From: Hyphomonas adhaerens MHS-3
GTDB lineage: Bacteria; Pseudomonadota; Alphaproteobacteria; Caulobacterales; Hyphomonadaceae
Direction: 5' to 3'
Length of the DNA stretch: 64,000 nt
NCBI RefSeq assembly: GCF_000685235.1
Contig: NZ_ARYH01000001.1
Coordinates: 372,001 to 436,000, forward strand
Shown here: piece by piece, positions 8,521 through 17,236 of the stretch
How positions within the stretch are numbered: the stretch's first letter is position 1
Layout: each line of letters opens with the position of its first letter
The notes under the pieces: model-generated
Told to the model about the DNA's origin: nothing
What the model saw: the letters and a program-made list of their open reading frames with translations, nothing else
Database searches by the model: none
Translations under genes and position numbers: made by a program

Positions 8521-9051
8521 ATGGCACCTGCAGATAAAATACGCGGCGGCGACGCCGTAAACCTGATCCTGAAGGACACGCGCCTTGATGGCGACCTTCG
8601 TTTCACGTCCCAGCTCGTCGTCGCAGGCCTGATCAAAGGCAATATCCGCTGCGAAAGCATGCTGGTCATCGAACGCGGCGGACGGGTCGAAGGCCGGGTC
8701 GAAGCGCCGGTCATCATCGTGCATGGGGAGCTGGAAGGCACCGTCCTGGCCACCCAATCGATCGAGATCTGGTCAGGCGCGAAAGTTGGCGGCGATGTCG
8801 CGGCGCGGTCTGTTCGCGTCGATGAAGGCGCCATGCTGACGGCCAATTTGCTGATCGCTGCAGACCTGCCAGACCATCTGGGACCACCCGAACCGGAGCA
8901 AACACCCGTTCCGGCCTCAGAGGAGCCGGTTGCCGCGGCCTCCCCGGCGCCAGCCCCCGTGGAGCCGCCCGTGACAGAGACACGGCCTGCAACGCCAATG
9001 TCGCCGCCGGTCTCCTTCCTGTCATCCGGACCGGCAACGGGCCGCGGCTAG
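8521..9051 (+). CDS. Bactofilin (polymer-forming cytoskeletal protein)
   Basis: Bactofilins self-assemble into filaments that scaffold cell-wall enzymes, and in stalked bacteria they act in stalk morphogenesis. Residues about 12-110 show the right-handed beta-helix pattern of DUF583: short repeats with G-x-(V/I/L) spacing such as LDGDLRF, IKGNIRC, VEGRVEA and LEGTVLA. The N-terminal tail is short, and the C-terminal 65 residues are a Pro/Ala/Glu-rich disordered tail ending at 176. It lies head-to-head with a peptidoglycan muramidase, which fits a wall-shaping role, but that link is inferred from position. Confidence 0.92.
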   Translation: MAPADKIRGGDAVNLILKDTRLDGDLRFTSQLVVAGLIKGNIRCESMLVIERGGRVEGRVEAPVIIVHGELEGTVLATQSIEIWSGAKVGGDVAARSVRVDEGAMLTANLLIAADLPDHLGPPEPEQTPVPASEEPVAAASPAPAPVEPPVTETRPATPMSPPVSFLSSGPATGRG

Positions 9052-9092
9052 ACGGCAGGCTTGCAGTAGACTGGCAGTCGACCGGCAGCCGA

Positions 9093-9689
9093 TCAGTTGC
9101 CGCGAATGTCTTTCAGACGCTCGAATGCGACCGAATCCGGGTCGTAGGCGCCCAGCTCGTCGAGCCGCTCACACGCCCATTGGTAATCGCGATCGCAGGA
9201 TTGCTGCAGGATGCGTGTCCCCTCGGGGACGTTCTTGCGCCCGCCCGTGCCGGAGAACAGCATGTTGCCATACCCGGCGCAGCCGCTGACCTCATCGAGG
9301 TCACAGGACTGTTTGTACAGGCGCCGGGCCTTGGCCGGATCCGCCTCCATGCCGCGGCCCAGAAGGGTCAGATAGGCCAGCGAGGCGCAGCCCTTGCCAT
9401 TGTCGCCCTTGCAGGCCCGGTCATAGGATTTGATGGCCAGCCCATAGTCCTGCACACCGCCCGTGCCTTTGCGATAGGAATCGCCCGCCGTGACGCAGGC
9501 ATCATAATCCCGGGCGGCGCAGGCGGAATTGGCTTCCTGCCGGGCGGCGCGTTGTTCAGCGAACGTCTCCTTGGCGTTTTCCAGGGCGATCTCGGCCTGG
9601 GATCTCTCGACCCGGCCAGACTGGGCCAAAGCCGGCAAGGCGATGGCGCAACAGGCCAGCGCCGTGGCAATCAGAGGGGAGCGTATCAT
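9093..9689 (-). CDS. Secreted Sel1-like repeat protein with paired cysteines
   Basis: A signal peptide (MIRSPLIATALACCAIALPALAQ) precedes three to four alpha/alpha repeats of about 36 residues. Each repeat has a Cys pair, for example CAARDYDAC, CKGDNGKGC, CDLDEVSGC and CDRDYQWAC. This spacing matches the disulfide-bridged Sel1 repeats of the Helicobacter cysteine-rich (Hcp) proteins, which act as periplasmic or secreted interaction scaffolds. Catalysis is not expected. It is transcribed away from the neighbouring SDR gene across a 167-bp gap. Confidence 0.85.
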   Translation of the reverse strand: MIRSPLIATALACCAIALPALAQSGRVERSQAEIALENAKETFAEQRAARQEANSACAARDYDACVTAGDSYRKGTGGVQDYGLAIKSYDRACKGDNGKGCASLAYLTLLGRGMEADPAKARRLYKQSCDLDEVSGCAGYGNMLFSGTGGRKNVPEGTRILQQSCDRDYQWACERLDELGAYDPDSVAFERLKDIRGN

Positions 9690-9856
9690 GGGGTCTACCC
9701 TTCCTAAGTCTTTGTTCCGTCTCTGATATAGGGACCGGGCGGGGGCGTCACCAAGGCATTGCCAGCTTAAGCTTTCTTAACCCGCACTTGTCCCCTCCCC
9801 GGCCGCGGGGCAGTATCCGCCGCTCAAAGCGAGATCGGAGACAGGGAGATATCCGG

Positions 9857-10828
9857 ATGGCTGCAGAAGACCAGACCCCGATCGGATCGGGATTCCATAA
9901 CAAGTCCACAGCAGCCGAGGTGATCGAAGGGATCGACCTGTCCGGCAAGAACGCGGTCGTCACCGGCGGATATTCCGGCATCGGACTGGAAACCGTGCGG
10001 GCGCTGGCATCGGCCGGGGCCCGTGTCACCGTCCCGGCCCGCCGGCTCGATACCGCTGAAGCCGCGCTGGCCGACGTGGCCGGCGACATCGAGATCGCCG
10101 CAATGGACCTGGCTGACCTCGCCAGCGTCGAAAAATTCACCCGGGAATATGACGAGACCGGACGGGGCCTCGACATCCTTATCAACAATGCCGGCATCAT
10201 GGCCTGCCCGCTGTCCCGGGTCGGCCCCGGCTGGGAAAGCCAGTTCGGGATCAACCATCTGGGCCATATGGCGATGAGCCTCGCCCTCGCCCCGGCCATG
10301 CAGCGCACGCAAAATGCCCGCATGGTCGCACTGTCCTCGACCGGGCACATCCGCTCTGACGTGATCTGGGACGACCCGAACTACAACGAACGTCCCTATG
10401 ACAAATGGGAAGCCTACGGACAGGCCAAGACTGCCGACGCGCTGTTCGCGCTCGGCGTGGACCGGCGCGGACGGGACATCGGCATCCGCGCCTTCTCTGT
10501 CCATCCGGGCGGCATCTTCACGCCGCTGCAGCGCCACCTGCCCGAAGAGGAAATGGTCGCGCTCGGCTGGAAGGCGCCTGACGGCTCCATTCCACCCCAG
10601 GTGCAGGCCATGTTCAAAACACCCGAACAAGGCGCCTCAACCACCGTCTGGGCGGCGACCTCGCCCCAGCTGGAAGGCCGGGGCGGCGTCTATTGCGAGA
10701 ATTGCGATATTGCCCAGTTCGCGACCGAAGACAGCCAGCGCTGGGAACATGTCCGCGCCTGGGCCTGCGACGACGACCGCGCAGAGCGCCTTTGGACCAT
10801 GAGCGAGAAAATGCTGGCGGAAGCCTGA
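9857..10828 (+). CDS. Short-chain dehydrogenase/reductase, WW-domain oxidoreductase/retinol dehydrogenase-like
   Basis: A 323-residue classical-type SDR. The cofactor motif TGGYSGIG is at about residues 38-45, NNAG near 110, a catalytic Ser in LSSTGHI near 160, and Tyr-x3-Lys as YGQAK near 194. The SVHPGG(I)FTPL segment and the long C-terminus resemble light-dependent or retinol dehydrogenase-like SDRs. The substrate is unknown. The start at 9857 has AGGGAGAT upstream at good spacing. Upstream in-frame codons from 9788 have no such site. The next gene follows after 34 bp and may be co-transcribed. Confidence 0.88.
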   Translation: MAAEDQTPIGSGFHNKSTAAEVIEGIDLSGKNAVVTGGYSGIGLETVRALASAGARVTVPARRLDTAEAALADVAGDIEIAAMDLADLASVEKFTREYDETGRGLDILINNAGIMACPLSRVGPGWESQFGINHLGHMAMSLALAPAMQRTQNARMVALSSTGHIRSDVIWDDPNYNERPYDKWEAYGQAKTADALFALGVDRRGRDIGIRAFSVHPGGIFTPLQRHLPEEEMVALGWKAPDGSIPPQVQAMFKTPEQGASTTVWAATSPQLEGRGGVYCENCDIAQFATEDSQRWEHVRAWACDDDRAERLWTMSEKMLAEA

Positions 10829-10862
10829 TCCGAATACGGACGACCTTGAGGAGGACAAGAGA

Positions 10863-11696
10863 ATGAAGCATATCGCAGCACTCAGCCTGGCCGGCACGCT
10901 GCTGGCCGCGTGCGCCACACCCGCAGCAGATCCCGCACCGGAAGCGCCCATGGCGTCTCCGGTTGCGCCCGAAGCCGATGAGGCCCCGCAGGCCAAGGTT
11001 GCGCCGGGTGAATTCGACTATGAAAGCGTGTTCGGACAGGACGACCGGCCTGAACAGGACTATGAAATGTATCCGGTTCGGAAATCGGCTGAAGTGCTCG
11101 CCTTTTCCGGCATCATGCCCGGCATGACCGTCGTGGAAATGGAAGCTGGCGATGGCTTCTATACAGAGCTGTTCTCCCGGGTCGCAGGACCGGACGGCAA
11201 GGTCTACATGCAGAACCCGCCCTCGTTCAAAGCCTTCCTTGGCGATTCCGTTTCGAAACGGGTCGATGGGCGGCTGCTGAATGTACAGATCGTGGAAAGC
11301 GCCTTCGACAATCTCTCGAATGTCCCGGACGCCGACGCCGATATCGTCACCTGGTTCCTGGGCCCGCATGAGCTCTGGTACACGCCCAAAGGCGAGCCGG
11401 AAGGCGTGCTCGGCGACCCCGACATGACGTTCGATGAGATTGCCCGTGTGCTGAAACCGGGCGGCCATCTCGTCGTTCTGGATCATATGGCGCCGGCCGG
11501 GTCACCTCCGACAACAGGCGGTGAAACCCACCGAATCGACAAGGCTGTCATCATCGCGCTGGCCGAGGATCATGGCCTGTCACTGACCGACGAAAGCGAC
11601 CTGCTGGCTAATCCGGACGATGACGGAACCGTGCAGGTCTTCGATCCGACCGTCCGGCGCAAGACCGATCGCTTCCTCCTGAAATTCGCCAAATAG
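10863..11696 (+). CDS. Lipoprotein with a class I methyltransferase-like fold
   Basis: An N-terminal signal ends in lipobox LAAC at about residue 17, followed by a Pro/Ala/Glu-rich linker to about 48. The rest resembles a SAM-dependent methyltransferase: VVEMEAGDGFYTELFS is a motif I-like segment near residue 95, and EIARVLKPGGHLVVLDH is typical of motif IV/V in class I enzymes. The lipid anchor would place it in the periplasm, where S-adenosylmethionine is not normally available. The fold may therefore be repurposed, or the localisation differs. Homologous secreted methyltransferase-like proteins are common in this group, with function unknown. AGGAGGA lies just upstream of the ATG. Confidence 0.8.
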   Translation: MKHIAALSLAGTLLAACATPAADPAPEAPMASPVAPEADEAPQAKVAPGEFDYESVFGQDDRPEQDYEMYPVRKSAEVLAFSGIMPGMTVVEMEAGDGFYTELFSRVAGPDGKVYMQNPPSFKAFLGDSVSKRVDGRLLNVQIVESAFDNLSNVPDADADIVTWFLGPHELWYTPKGEPEGVLGDPDMTFDEIARVLKPGGHLVVLDHMAPAGSPPTTGGETHRIDKAVIIALAEDHGLSLTDESDLLANPDDDGTVQVFDPTVRRKTDRFLLKFAK

Positions 11697-11759
11697 GCGT
11701 TTTTGGCACGGAACATGCATCTCTCCGGGCGAGTTTCAGTCTTGCCCGGGAGTTGTTCC

Positions 11760-12071
11760 ATGTCTGCCATTCGCTATTTCGCCGTTACGCTCGCAGCTGC
11801 CAGCGTTGCCCTGCCCGTTCTTGCCGCGGAAGGCACCCAGCTGCGCGGCCGTCTTGAAGCTGACTTCCTGCCGAAAGCCGGAACCGGCGAAGAAGCCCCG
11901 GCGGTCATGGAAACAGTGGTTGTCACGGAAAAGGACGGCTCGGACCTGCTGGTCTCGAAACCGGCCATCCTGCGCTATGATGCGGCGCCGGATGTCCCGG
12001 CCCGGACAGTGGCGGAAACGCGCGGTCAGGATCCGGATCGTGCAGGCGAGATCGCCGGCGAAGCCCGCTAG
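11760..12071 (+). CDS. Small secreted protein, unknown
   Basis: A 103-residue protein with a clear signal peptide (MSAIRYFAVTLAAASVALPVLAAEG). The mature part is short, acidic and low in hydrophobicity, with a central ETVVVTEKDGSD segment that could form a beta hairpin. No family was recognised. The start at 11760 is chosen because it begins the signal peptide; codons from 11703 would add a non-hydrophobic extension. It ends 21 bp from the convergent divL stop. Confidence 0.65.
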   Translation: MSAIRYFAVTLAAASVALPVLAAEGTQLRGRLEADFLPKAGTGEEAPAVMETVVVTEKDGSDLLVSKPAILRYDAAPDVPARTVAETRGQDPDRAGEIAGEAR

Positions 12072-12091
12072 GCTGTTCCTGCCGTTCTGTT

Positions 12092-14548
12092 TCAGGACGG
12101 AACAACATTCTCCGAAAGCAGCAGCTCGCGCTGTGCACTGACGGCACGCATGGCCTGTGCCGGCAGCCAGCACGTGACTTCCAGTCCACCGCCCTCGACC
12201 GGCTTCATGCCGACCGTGCCGCCGTGCAGGTCGACGAAATGCTTCACCAGGGCGAGGCCAAGTCCTGCGCCGCGCTGGTCGCCAGAGACAAAGCTGTCAA
12301 AACTCGTCGCGCGCTTGTCGGCCTCCAGGCCACGGCCATTGTCGCGGACGGAGAAGGTCACCATGTCGCCCATGCGCTGGGCCGAGATAACGATCTCGCC
12401 CCCGGATTCGGTGAAGCGCAGGGAATTCGAGATCAGGTTGAACAGGATCTGGCGGATACGGCGCTCATCGGCGCGTATCATGCCCAGATCGCCTGTGATG
12501 TCGGAGCGGACAGCGATCTGCGTATCCTCGGCTTTCGAGACAACCATCTCGATGCTTTCCTCGATCACGCTGCCGAGGTCGACATCTTCAAGGTCGAGAT
12601 CCATACGGCCCGCCTCGATCATGGCGAGGTCGAGAATGTTCTCGATCAGCTTCGACAGATGGTCGGAGGCTGACAGGATCGCGCTGACATAATCCTTCTG
12701 GCGCTCTGTCAAATCCCCATTGCGCTGTGTTTCCAGCAGCTCGGCATATCCGAAGATGACCGTCAGCGGCGAGCGCAACTGGTAGGAGACATTGCGCACG
12801 AATTCCGTCTTCAGCCGGTCGGCGGCCTCAAAGGCTTCAGCCCGCTCGCGCAGGGCCGACTCAACGCGCCGGGTGGCGGTCACATCGGCAAAGGCGATCA
12901 GCGTGTTTCCGTCCGGAAGCGGGTGGGTAAGATAGGTCAGGATAGAGCCGTCGGACCGGCGCATTTCGCCCGTGGTCGACTGCCGGGCCTTGGCGGACGG
13001 GTCGGTGATGTGGCTTTTCATGGCCGCCCAGATTTCCGTGTCATGGAACAGCGGAATGCACTCCTCCACCACATCGTCATAGTCCGGATGGTCTTTCAGC
13101 ATGTCCTCGCTGAGGCTCCACAGGCGCTCAAATGCATAATTGTGCAGTTTCATGCGCCCGTCAGCACCGAACACCGCGACAGCCTCGTGGAGATTGTCGA
13201 GCGTCGAGCTCTGCGTCTTCACGATGGCATTGAACTGCGTCTGCAATTCCAGCTCGCCGGTAATGTCCTTGAACAGAAGGAGCAGGCCGCCCATCGGGTG
13301 GCGCTGGCGGGTGACGGAAAGCGTGCGTTCGTCCGGAAGCGACCAGGTGTCTTCCTTCACCCCGTCGATATCGAGATAATAGGACAGCTCCTCTGCCCGC
13401 CATTCGGCATAGTTCGCCCGGGCCGGCAGTTTGCGGCGCTCGCGCAGCCGGTCCAGCAACTGGCCATGGCTGGGCCGGTCCAGCAGGAAGCTCTCATCGA
13501 GATCCCACATGTCGCGGAAGGCCTTGTTGTAGAAGGTCAGCTTCCGGTCGGCCCCGAAGATCGCGACCGCATCGGCCACATGGTTCAACGTCTCGTCATG
13601 GGCGCGGACGTGGCGGTTCAGCTCCTCGCGCGCATCTTCCTGCGCGGTGACATCGAGCGCCATCGCCCCTGCCCCGCCGGACAGCGGGAAAGTCAGGATG
13701 CGCATCGCCCGGCGTGCGCCATTGATCGTGATGTGGCGGGTTTCGTCGATGTCGATGCCTTCGCTGATCGTCTTGCGGGCCTGATCGGCGGTGGCCTGGT
13801 CCAGCATCAGCTGACGGTCGAGCACGCGGTCCAGATTGGTTCCGTCGACGGCGTCGATATAGGCCGGGTTGACCCATTGCAGCTTGCCCATGCCCGACAT
13901 GCGCCAGGCCGGGAACGGCGCCTTGCCCAGCATGTCGAGGAAGGCTGTCGGGTCGCGCGCGATGACCTGGCGGGCTTCTTCCAGCTTGCCGCGGGCCGAG
14001 CTTTCCTCAAGCCCCTTGATCGTCGCGTCGCTGACCCAGACCACGGCCCGGGCGCCGGCCGTGCGGCCATCGGCTTCGAGGAAGCGGCCGGACGGACCAA
14101 TAATCGTCAGCGAGAAAGCCTGTCCGGACTCGCGCAGCTCGCGCAGGCGGATGCGGAGGGTCGTGTCCTGTCCCGCGCTGTCGCGGGCTTCAAGATCGGC
14201 AAGGCCTTCGATGATACGAACGGCCGGATCCGGCGAGATCGCGTCATCGGTAAAGCTCAGCAGGCCCGCCAGGGCGACCGGCGACCCGTACATTTCGGGC
14301 GGGATGATATCGTCACCCTCGGCTTCGAGCGCTTCGCCCTGCCAGACGAGGATGACCCCTGGATGGGCGCCGAGGATCGACCGGTGAGCTGCGAGCGTGG
14401 TTTCAAGGTCTGCCGAACGGTCCCGATACTTGCGGGCCGCACCGCGCGCGCCGTCTGACACCCGAAGGGCCCAGAGGAGCGCTGCGAGGCCGAGTGCTGC
14501 CGCACCGGCGGCCATAATGATCGGAACCTGTTCCGCTGTAAGTGCCAT
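12092..14548 (-). CDS. divL: DivL-type cell-cycle pseudokinase (PAS domains, Tyr in place of H-box His)
   Basis: The order is one N-terminal TM helix (about residues 9-28), several PAS-like segments (clearest at about 320-430 and 445-560), an HisKA dimerisation domain and an HATPase_c domain. The H-box reads FVRNVSYQLRSPLT with Tyr589 (codon 12782-12784) where histidine kinases have the phosphorylated His, the hallmark of DivL. The ATPase N-box (NLISNSLRFT), DNGRGLE and GAGLGLALVKHF are intact. In Caulobacter DivL binds phosphorylated DivK and controls CckA, and so CtrA activity, at one pole. The length of 818 residues compares with about 770 there. A CtrA-type box lies 74 bp upstream. Confidence 0.92.
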   Translation of the reverse strand: MALTAEQVPIIMAAGAAALGLAALLWALRVSDGARGAARKYRDRSADLETTLAAHRSILGAHPGVILVWQGEALEAEGDDIIPPEMYGSPVALAGLLSFTDDAISPDPAVRIIEGLADLEARDSAGQDTTLRIRLRELRESGQAFSLTIIGPSGRFLEADGRTAGARAVVWVSDATIKGLEESSARGKLEEARQVIARDPTAFLDMLGKAPFPAWRMSGMGKLQWVNPAYIDAVDGTNLDRVLDRQLMLDQATADQARKTISEGIDIDETRHITINGARRAMRILTFPLSGGAGAMALDVTAQEDAREELNRHVRAHDETLNHVADAVAIFGADRKLTFYNKAFRDMWDLDESFLLDRPSHGQLLDRLRERRKLPARANYAEWRAEELSYYLDIDGVKEDTWSLPDERTLSVTRQRHPMGGLLLLFKDITGELELQTQFNAIVKTQSSTLDNLHEAVAVFGADGRMKLHNYAFERLWSLSEDMLKDHPDYDDVVEECIPLFHDTEIWAAMKSHITDPSAKARQSTTGEMRRSDGSILTYLTHPLPDGNTLIAFADVTATRRVESALRERAEAFEAADRLKTEFVRNVSYQLRSPLTVIFGYAELLETQRNGDLTERQKDYVSAILSASDHLSKLIENILDLAMIEAGRMDLDLEDVDLGSVIEESIEMVVSKAEDTQIAVRSDITGDLGMIRADERRIRQILFNLISNSLRFTESGGEIVISAQRMGDMVTFSVRDNGRGLEADKRATSFDSFVSGDQRGAGLGLALVKHFVDLHGGTVGMKPVEGGGLEVTCWLPAQAMRAVSAQRELLLSENVVPS

Positions 14549-14621
14549 GCCGCGTCATCCAAAAGCCCGAATCGGCCGCGAGAACGACCGAGGAAACGGT
14601 TAACGAATTGCCCCTCTAGCG

Positions 14622-14637
14622 TTAAGGGCGCGTTAAC
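14622..14637. promoter_or_regulatory. Predicted CtrA binding site (TTAA-N7-TTAA)
   Basis: TTAA at 14622-14625 and TTAAC at 14633-14637 are separated by exactly seven bases, matching the CtrA full-site consensus TTAA-N7-TTAAC. A further half-site TTAAC is at 14600-14604. The site lies in the divergent gap between divL (start 14548, minus) and the EF-hand gene (start 14742, plus), so it could control either. A link between CtrA and divL is attractive because DivL acts in the CtrA pathway. Confidence 0.65.
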
Positions 14638-14741
14638 GGAGTGCTAATGCCGGGTCTATTCCGGCGCAATATAACTGAAACCATCTGTTGCATAAACACA
14701 ACACTCGCTTAGTCTGGCCCCCTGTAGGTGGAGTAAATCCA

Positions 14742-15299
14742 ATGATCTTACGCGCGATTGCCCTGGCTGGCGCCCTGCTGATGACCACGGCCTTGCCAGC
14801 TGTCGCCCAGCAAGCCGATGACGATATCGTCCGCCTGCCCGGTCAGGGATTTACCAAAGCCGAGGCCCGCAAGCCACGGGGAACGCCCGACAGGCTGGTC
14901 GCGGGCGGCGGCCTGTTCCTGAGCTTCGACACCGATGGCGATGGCCGGATTACCCGCGCAGAGCTCGAATCCGGAACAGCTGCAGCCTTCCAGAAGGCCG
15001 ACGCCAATGGCGATGGGCACCTGACCGCGTTCGAACAGATCAACTGGGCTGAAAGCCTGCCGACGCGGGATGACACGCTGGCAAACCCTGTCCGCTTCGA
15101 TCCGAACCTTGACCGGCGCGTCAGCCCGGAAGAATTCCAGACCGTGATCGCCGAACTTGCCGACCATTATGTCGAAGAGACCAGCGATGTGATCGTCATT
15201 GCCTCGCTGAAGGCGCCCAAGCCAAAGCCTGAACGCGCCTCAAATCCGGCCCCGCCGCAAGGCCAGCGGCCACCGCGCGGCGTTCCCGGCGGCAGCTGA
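14742..15299 (+). CDS. Secreted EF-hand calcium-binding protein
   Basis: A signal peptide (ending AVAQ at about residue 23) precedes two canonical EF-hand loops, DTDGDGRITRAE and DANGDGHLTAFE. A third, partly degenerate loop DPNLDRRVSPEE lacks the usual Gly at position 6. The C-terminal 30 residues are Pro/Lys/Arg-rich. It probably binds Ca2+ in the periplasm; a partner is not evident. The start at 14742 is preceded by GGTGGAG at good spacing, while codons from 14688 would mask the signal peptide. It is convergent with aguB. Confidence 0.88.
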   Translation: MILRAIALAGALLMTTALPAVAQQADDDIVRLPGQGFTKAEARKPRGTPDRLVAGGGLFLSFDTDGDGRITRAELESGTAAAFQKADANGDGHLTAFEQINWAESLPTRDDTLANPVRFDPNLDRRVSPEEFQTVIAELADHYVEETSDVIVIASLKAPKPKPERASNPAPPQGQRPPRGVPGGS

Positions 15300-15308
15300 G
15301 GCCGTTTC

Positions 15309-16151
15309 CTAGACCAGAATGTCGTAAAGATCCGTCCGCCGGTCGCGGAAGAAGCCCCAGGCGGCCCGGTCCCGGTCAATCAGGTCCAGATCAAAGCGCA
15401 CGACCAGCACGCCTTCTTCGCTGCGCCCGAAATCAGTAACGACTTCGCCCGTCTGGTCTGTGATGAAGCTGGTGCCGTAGAAGACCTGACCGTCTTCATC
15501 CCCGACACGATTGGCCGCGACGACGGGAATGACATTTGCCACCGAATGGCCCTGCATCACGCGGCGCCAGCGCGCCGCCGTATCGAGGCTGGCATCCTGC
15601 GGCTCGGCCCCGATGGCGGTCGGGTACAGCAGCACATCCGCGCCCATGAGCGCCATGGCGCGCGCCGCTTCCGGGAACCACTGGTCCCAGCAGACGCCGA
15701 CGCCGATATGGCCCTTCATGGTCTGCCAGGTGCGGAAGCCCGTATCGCCCGGCCGGAAATAGAATTTCTCCTGATAGCCGGGGCCGTCGGGAATGTGGCT
15801 CTTGCGGTAGACGCCCAGCGGCGTGCCGTCAGCATCGATCATCACCAGCGAATTGTAATAGAGCGGCCCGTCCTTCTCATAGATCGAGACCGGGATGACC
15901 ACATCCAGCTCTGCCGCGAGGTCTGCCAGCTGCACCACGGCCGGATGGTCGTGCCAGGGCAGCGCGCGCGCAAAGTGATGCTCTTCCTGCGTCTTGCAGA
16001 AATAATGGCCGCAGAAGAGTTCCGGCGGCAGCACGACATCCGCGCCCTGCCCGGCCGCTTCGCGGATGAAGCCGGCCACGCGGTCGATATTTGCCTGCAT
16101 GTCGTCGCTCGGCGTGAACTGGATGCTGGCAACGGTGATTGTACGGCTCAT
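15309..16151 (-). CDS. aguB: N-carbamoylputrescine amidase
   Basis: This nitrilase-family enzyme hydrolyses N-carbamoylputrescine to putrescine, CO2 and ammonia. The Glu-Lys-Cys catalytic triad is visible as Glu44 (PPELF), Lys117 (YRKSHIPDG) and Cys154 (GVGVCWDQW). FYFRPGDTGF and NRVG also match the AguB subgroup. At 280 residues it is usual. It lies 16 bp downstream of aguA in the same direction, completing the two-step agmatine-to-putrescine route. Confidence 0.95.
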   Translation of the reverse strand: MSRTITVASIQFTPSDDMQANIDRVAGFIREAAGQGADVVLPPELFCGHYFCKTQEEHHFARALPWHDHPAVVQLADLAAELDVVIPVSIYEKDGPLYYNSLVMIDADGTPLGVYRKSHIPDGPGYQEKFYFRPGDTGFRTWQTMKGHIGVGVCWDQWFPEAARAMALMGADVLLYPTAIGAEPQDASLDTAARWRRVMQGHSVANVIPVVAANRVGDEDGQVFYGTSFITDQTGEVVTDFGRSEEGVLVVRFDLDLIDRDRAAWGFFRDRRTDLYDILV

Positions 16152-16167
16152 TCTCAGATCCTCCGGA

Positions 16168-17151
16168 TCAAGCGGGAATTTCGCGGGTCATGCAGTGGAA
16201 GCTTCCGCCCCCACCCAGAATATGTCCAGCCGGCAGGCCGATGATCTTGCGGCCCGGAAACAGGACCTTCATGTCGGCCAGCGCGACGAGGCTGTAATGG
16301 TCCTCATAGACCGGCACCAGCACGGCCCCGTTGGTGATGGTGAAATTCATGTGGCTCGCCGGGATCGGTTCGCCGTCGCCGCCCCGGACCAGGCCGGGTG
16401 ACGGAATGGTCGCCACGTCCAGCCCGGCATCGCGCAGCGTGGCTTCGATCTCCAGCAGGATTTCCGTATTCGGGTCACCCGCGCCAGACGGCATCTGGCA
16501 GAGCGCGCGGCCCGGCGCGATGAAGCGGGCGGTATTGTCGACATGGCCATCGGTGTGGTCGTTCAGCAGGCCGTCGCCGAGCCAGATCATCTCGTCGATG
16601 CCGAGCGCCGCACAGATTCGGGCCTCGATCTGGTCGGCGGTCAGATCCGGATTGCGGTTCGGATTCAGCAGGCACTGGCGCGTGGTCAGCAGGCGGCCCT
16701 TGCCGTCTGCGTCGATGGCGCCGCCCTCCAGAACGATCGGGTGCTGGCTGACCGGCAGGGCTTCGCTGGCCGCAATCGCCCCGGCCGTCTCTGTGTCGCC
16801 CGGCATCAGGTATTTGCCGCCCCAGCCATTGAAGCGGAAGGCCTGGGCCTCACGCGCCGCGCCCTGCCCCGTCACGATGGGGCCGGTGTCACGCAGCCAG
16901 ATGTCGCCAGCCGGGACTTCCATGACCTTCGCCACATCACCAACAGCCGAATTGGCCGATGCCAGCGCTTCGGCGGATCCCGCTGCAACCCGGACGGGCA
17001 CATGAGCCGCAGCCGCGCGGATGAAGCCGGCGATCTGCGCGCGCGGCCCCTCAAGGTTGCCGCCCCATTCATCGGCAAGATGCGGCCAGCCGCACCAGAG
17101 GGCGGCCTGCGGAGCCCATTCGGGCGGAAGGAAGGGTTTGTTGTCGCTCAT
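16168..17151 (-). CDS. aguA: Agmatine deiminase
   Basis: AguA converts agmatine to N-carbamoylputrescine and ammonia. Family landmarks of the peptidyl-arginine deiminase-like fold are GDIWLRDTGP, an EGGAID segment with the catalytic Glu, TDGHVDNTARF with the catalytic His/Asp, and the C-terminal GGGGSFHCMT with nucleophile Cys320. The 327-residue length is normal. The start at 17151 (MSDNKPFLPPEW) fits the family N-terminus; upstream in-frame codons to 17331 run back through the terminator and the neighbour's 3' end. It forms an operon with aguB. Confidence 0.94.
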   Translation of the reverse strand: MSDNKPFLPPEWAPQAALWCGWPHLADEWGGNLEGPRAQIAGFIRAAAAHVPVRVAAGSAEALASANSAVGDVAKVMEVPAGDIWLRDTGPIVTGQGAAREAQAFRFNGWGGKYLMPGDTETAGAIAASEALPVSQHPIVLEGGAIDADGKGRLLTTRQCLLNPNRNPDLTADQIEARICAALGIDEMIWLGDGLLNDHTDGHVDNTARFIAPGRALCQMPSGAGDPNTEILLEIEATLRDAGLDVATIPSPGLVRGGDGEPIPASHMNFTITNGAVLVPVYEDHYSLVALADMKVLFPGRKIIGLPAGHILGGGGSFHCMTREIPA

Positions 17152-17183
17152 CGCGCGCGCAATGCCACACCTGTCACCAAAGG

Positions 17184-17214
17184 AAAAGGGCGGCCCCACA
17201 TGGAGGCCGCCCTT
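17184..17214 (-). terminator. Intrinsic terminator of the TonB receptor gene
   Basis: AAGGGCGGCC (17186-17195) pairs with GGCCGCCCTT (17205-17214) around nine bases. Read on the minus strand, the stem is followed by TTTTCCTTT. It lies 23 bp beyond the receptor stop and ends its transcript before aguA. Confidence 0.85.
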
Positions 17215-17236
17215 CCCGAAAGGATAAGTCCGGGAC

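Noticed and set aside
9767-9781. TTAA-N6-TTAAC between the Sel1 gene and the SDR gene, resembling a CtrA site
   Set aside because: The spacer is six bases instead of the seven required by the CtrA consensus, so the match may be chance.
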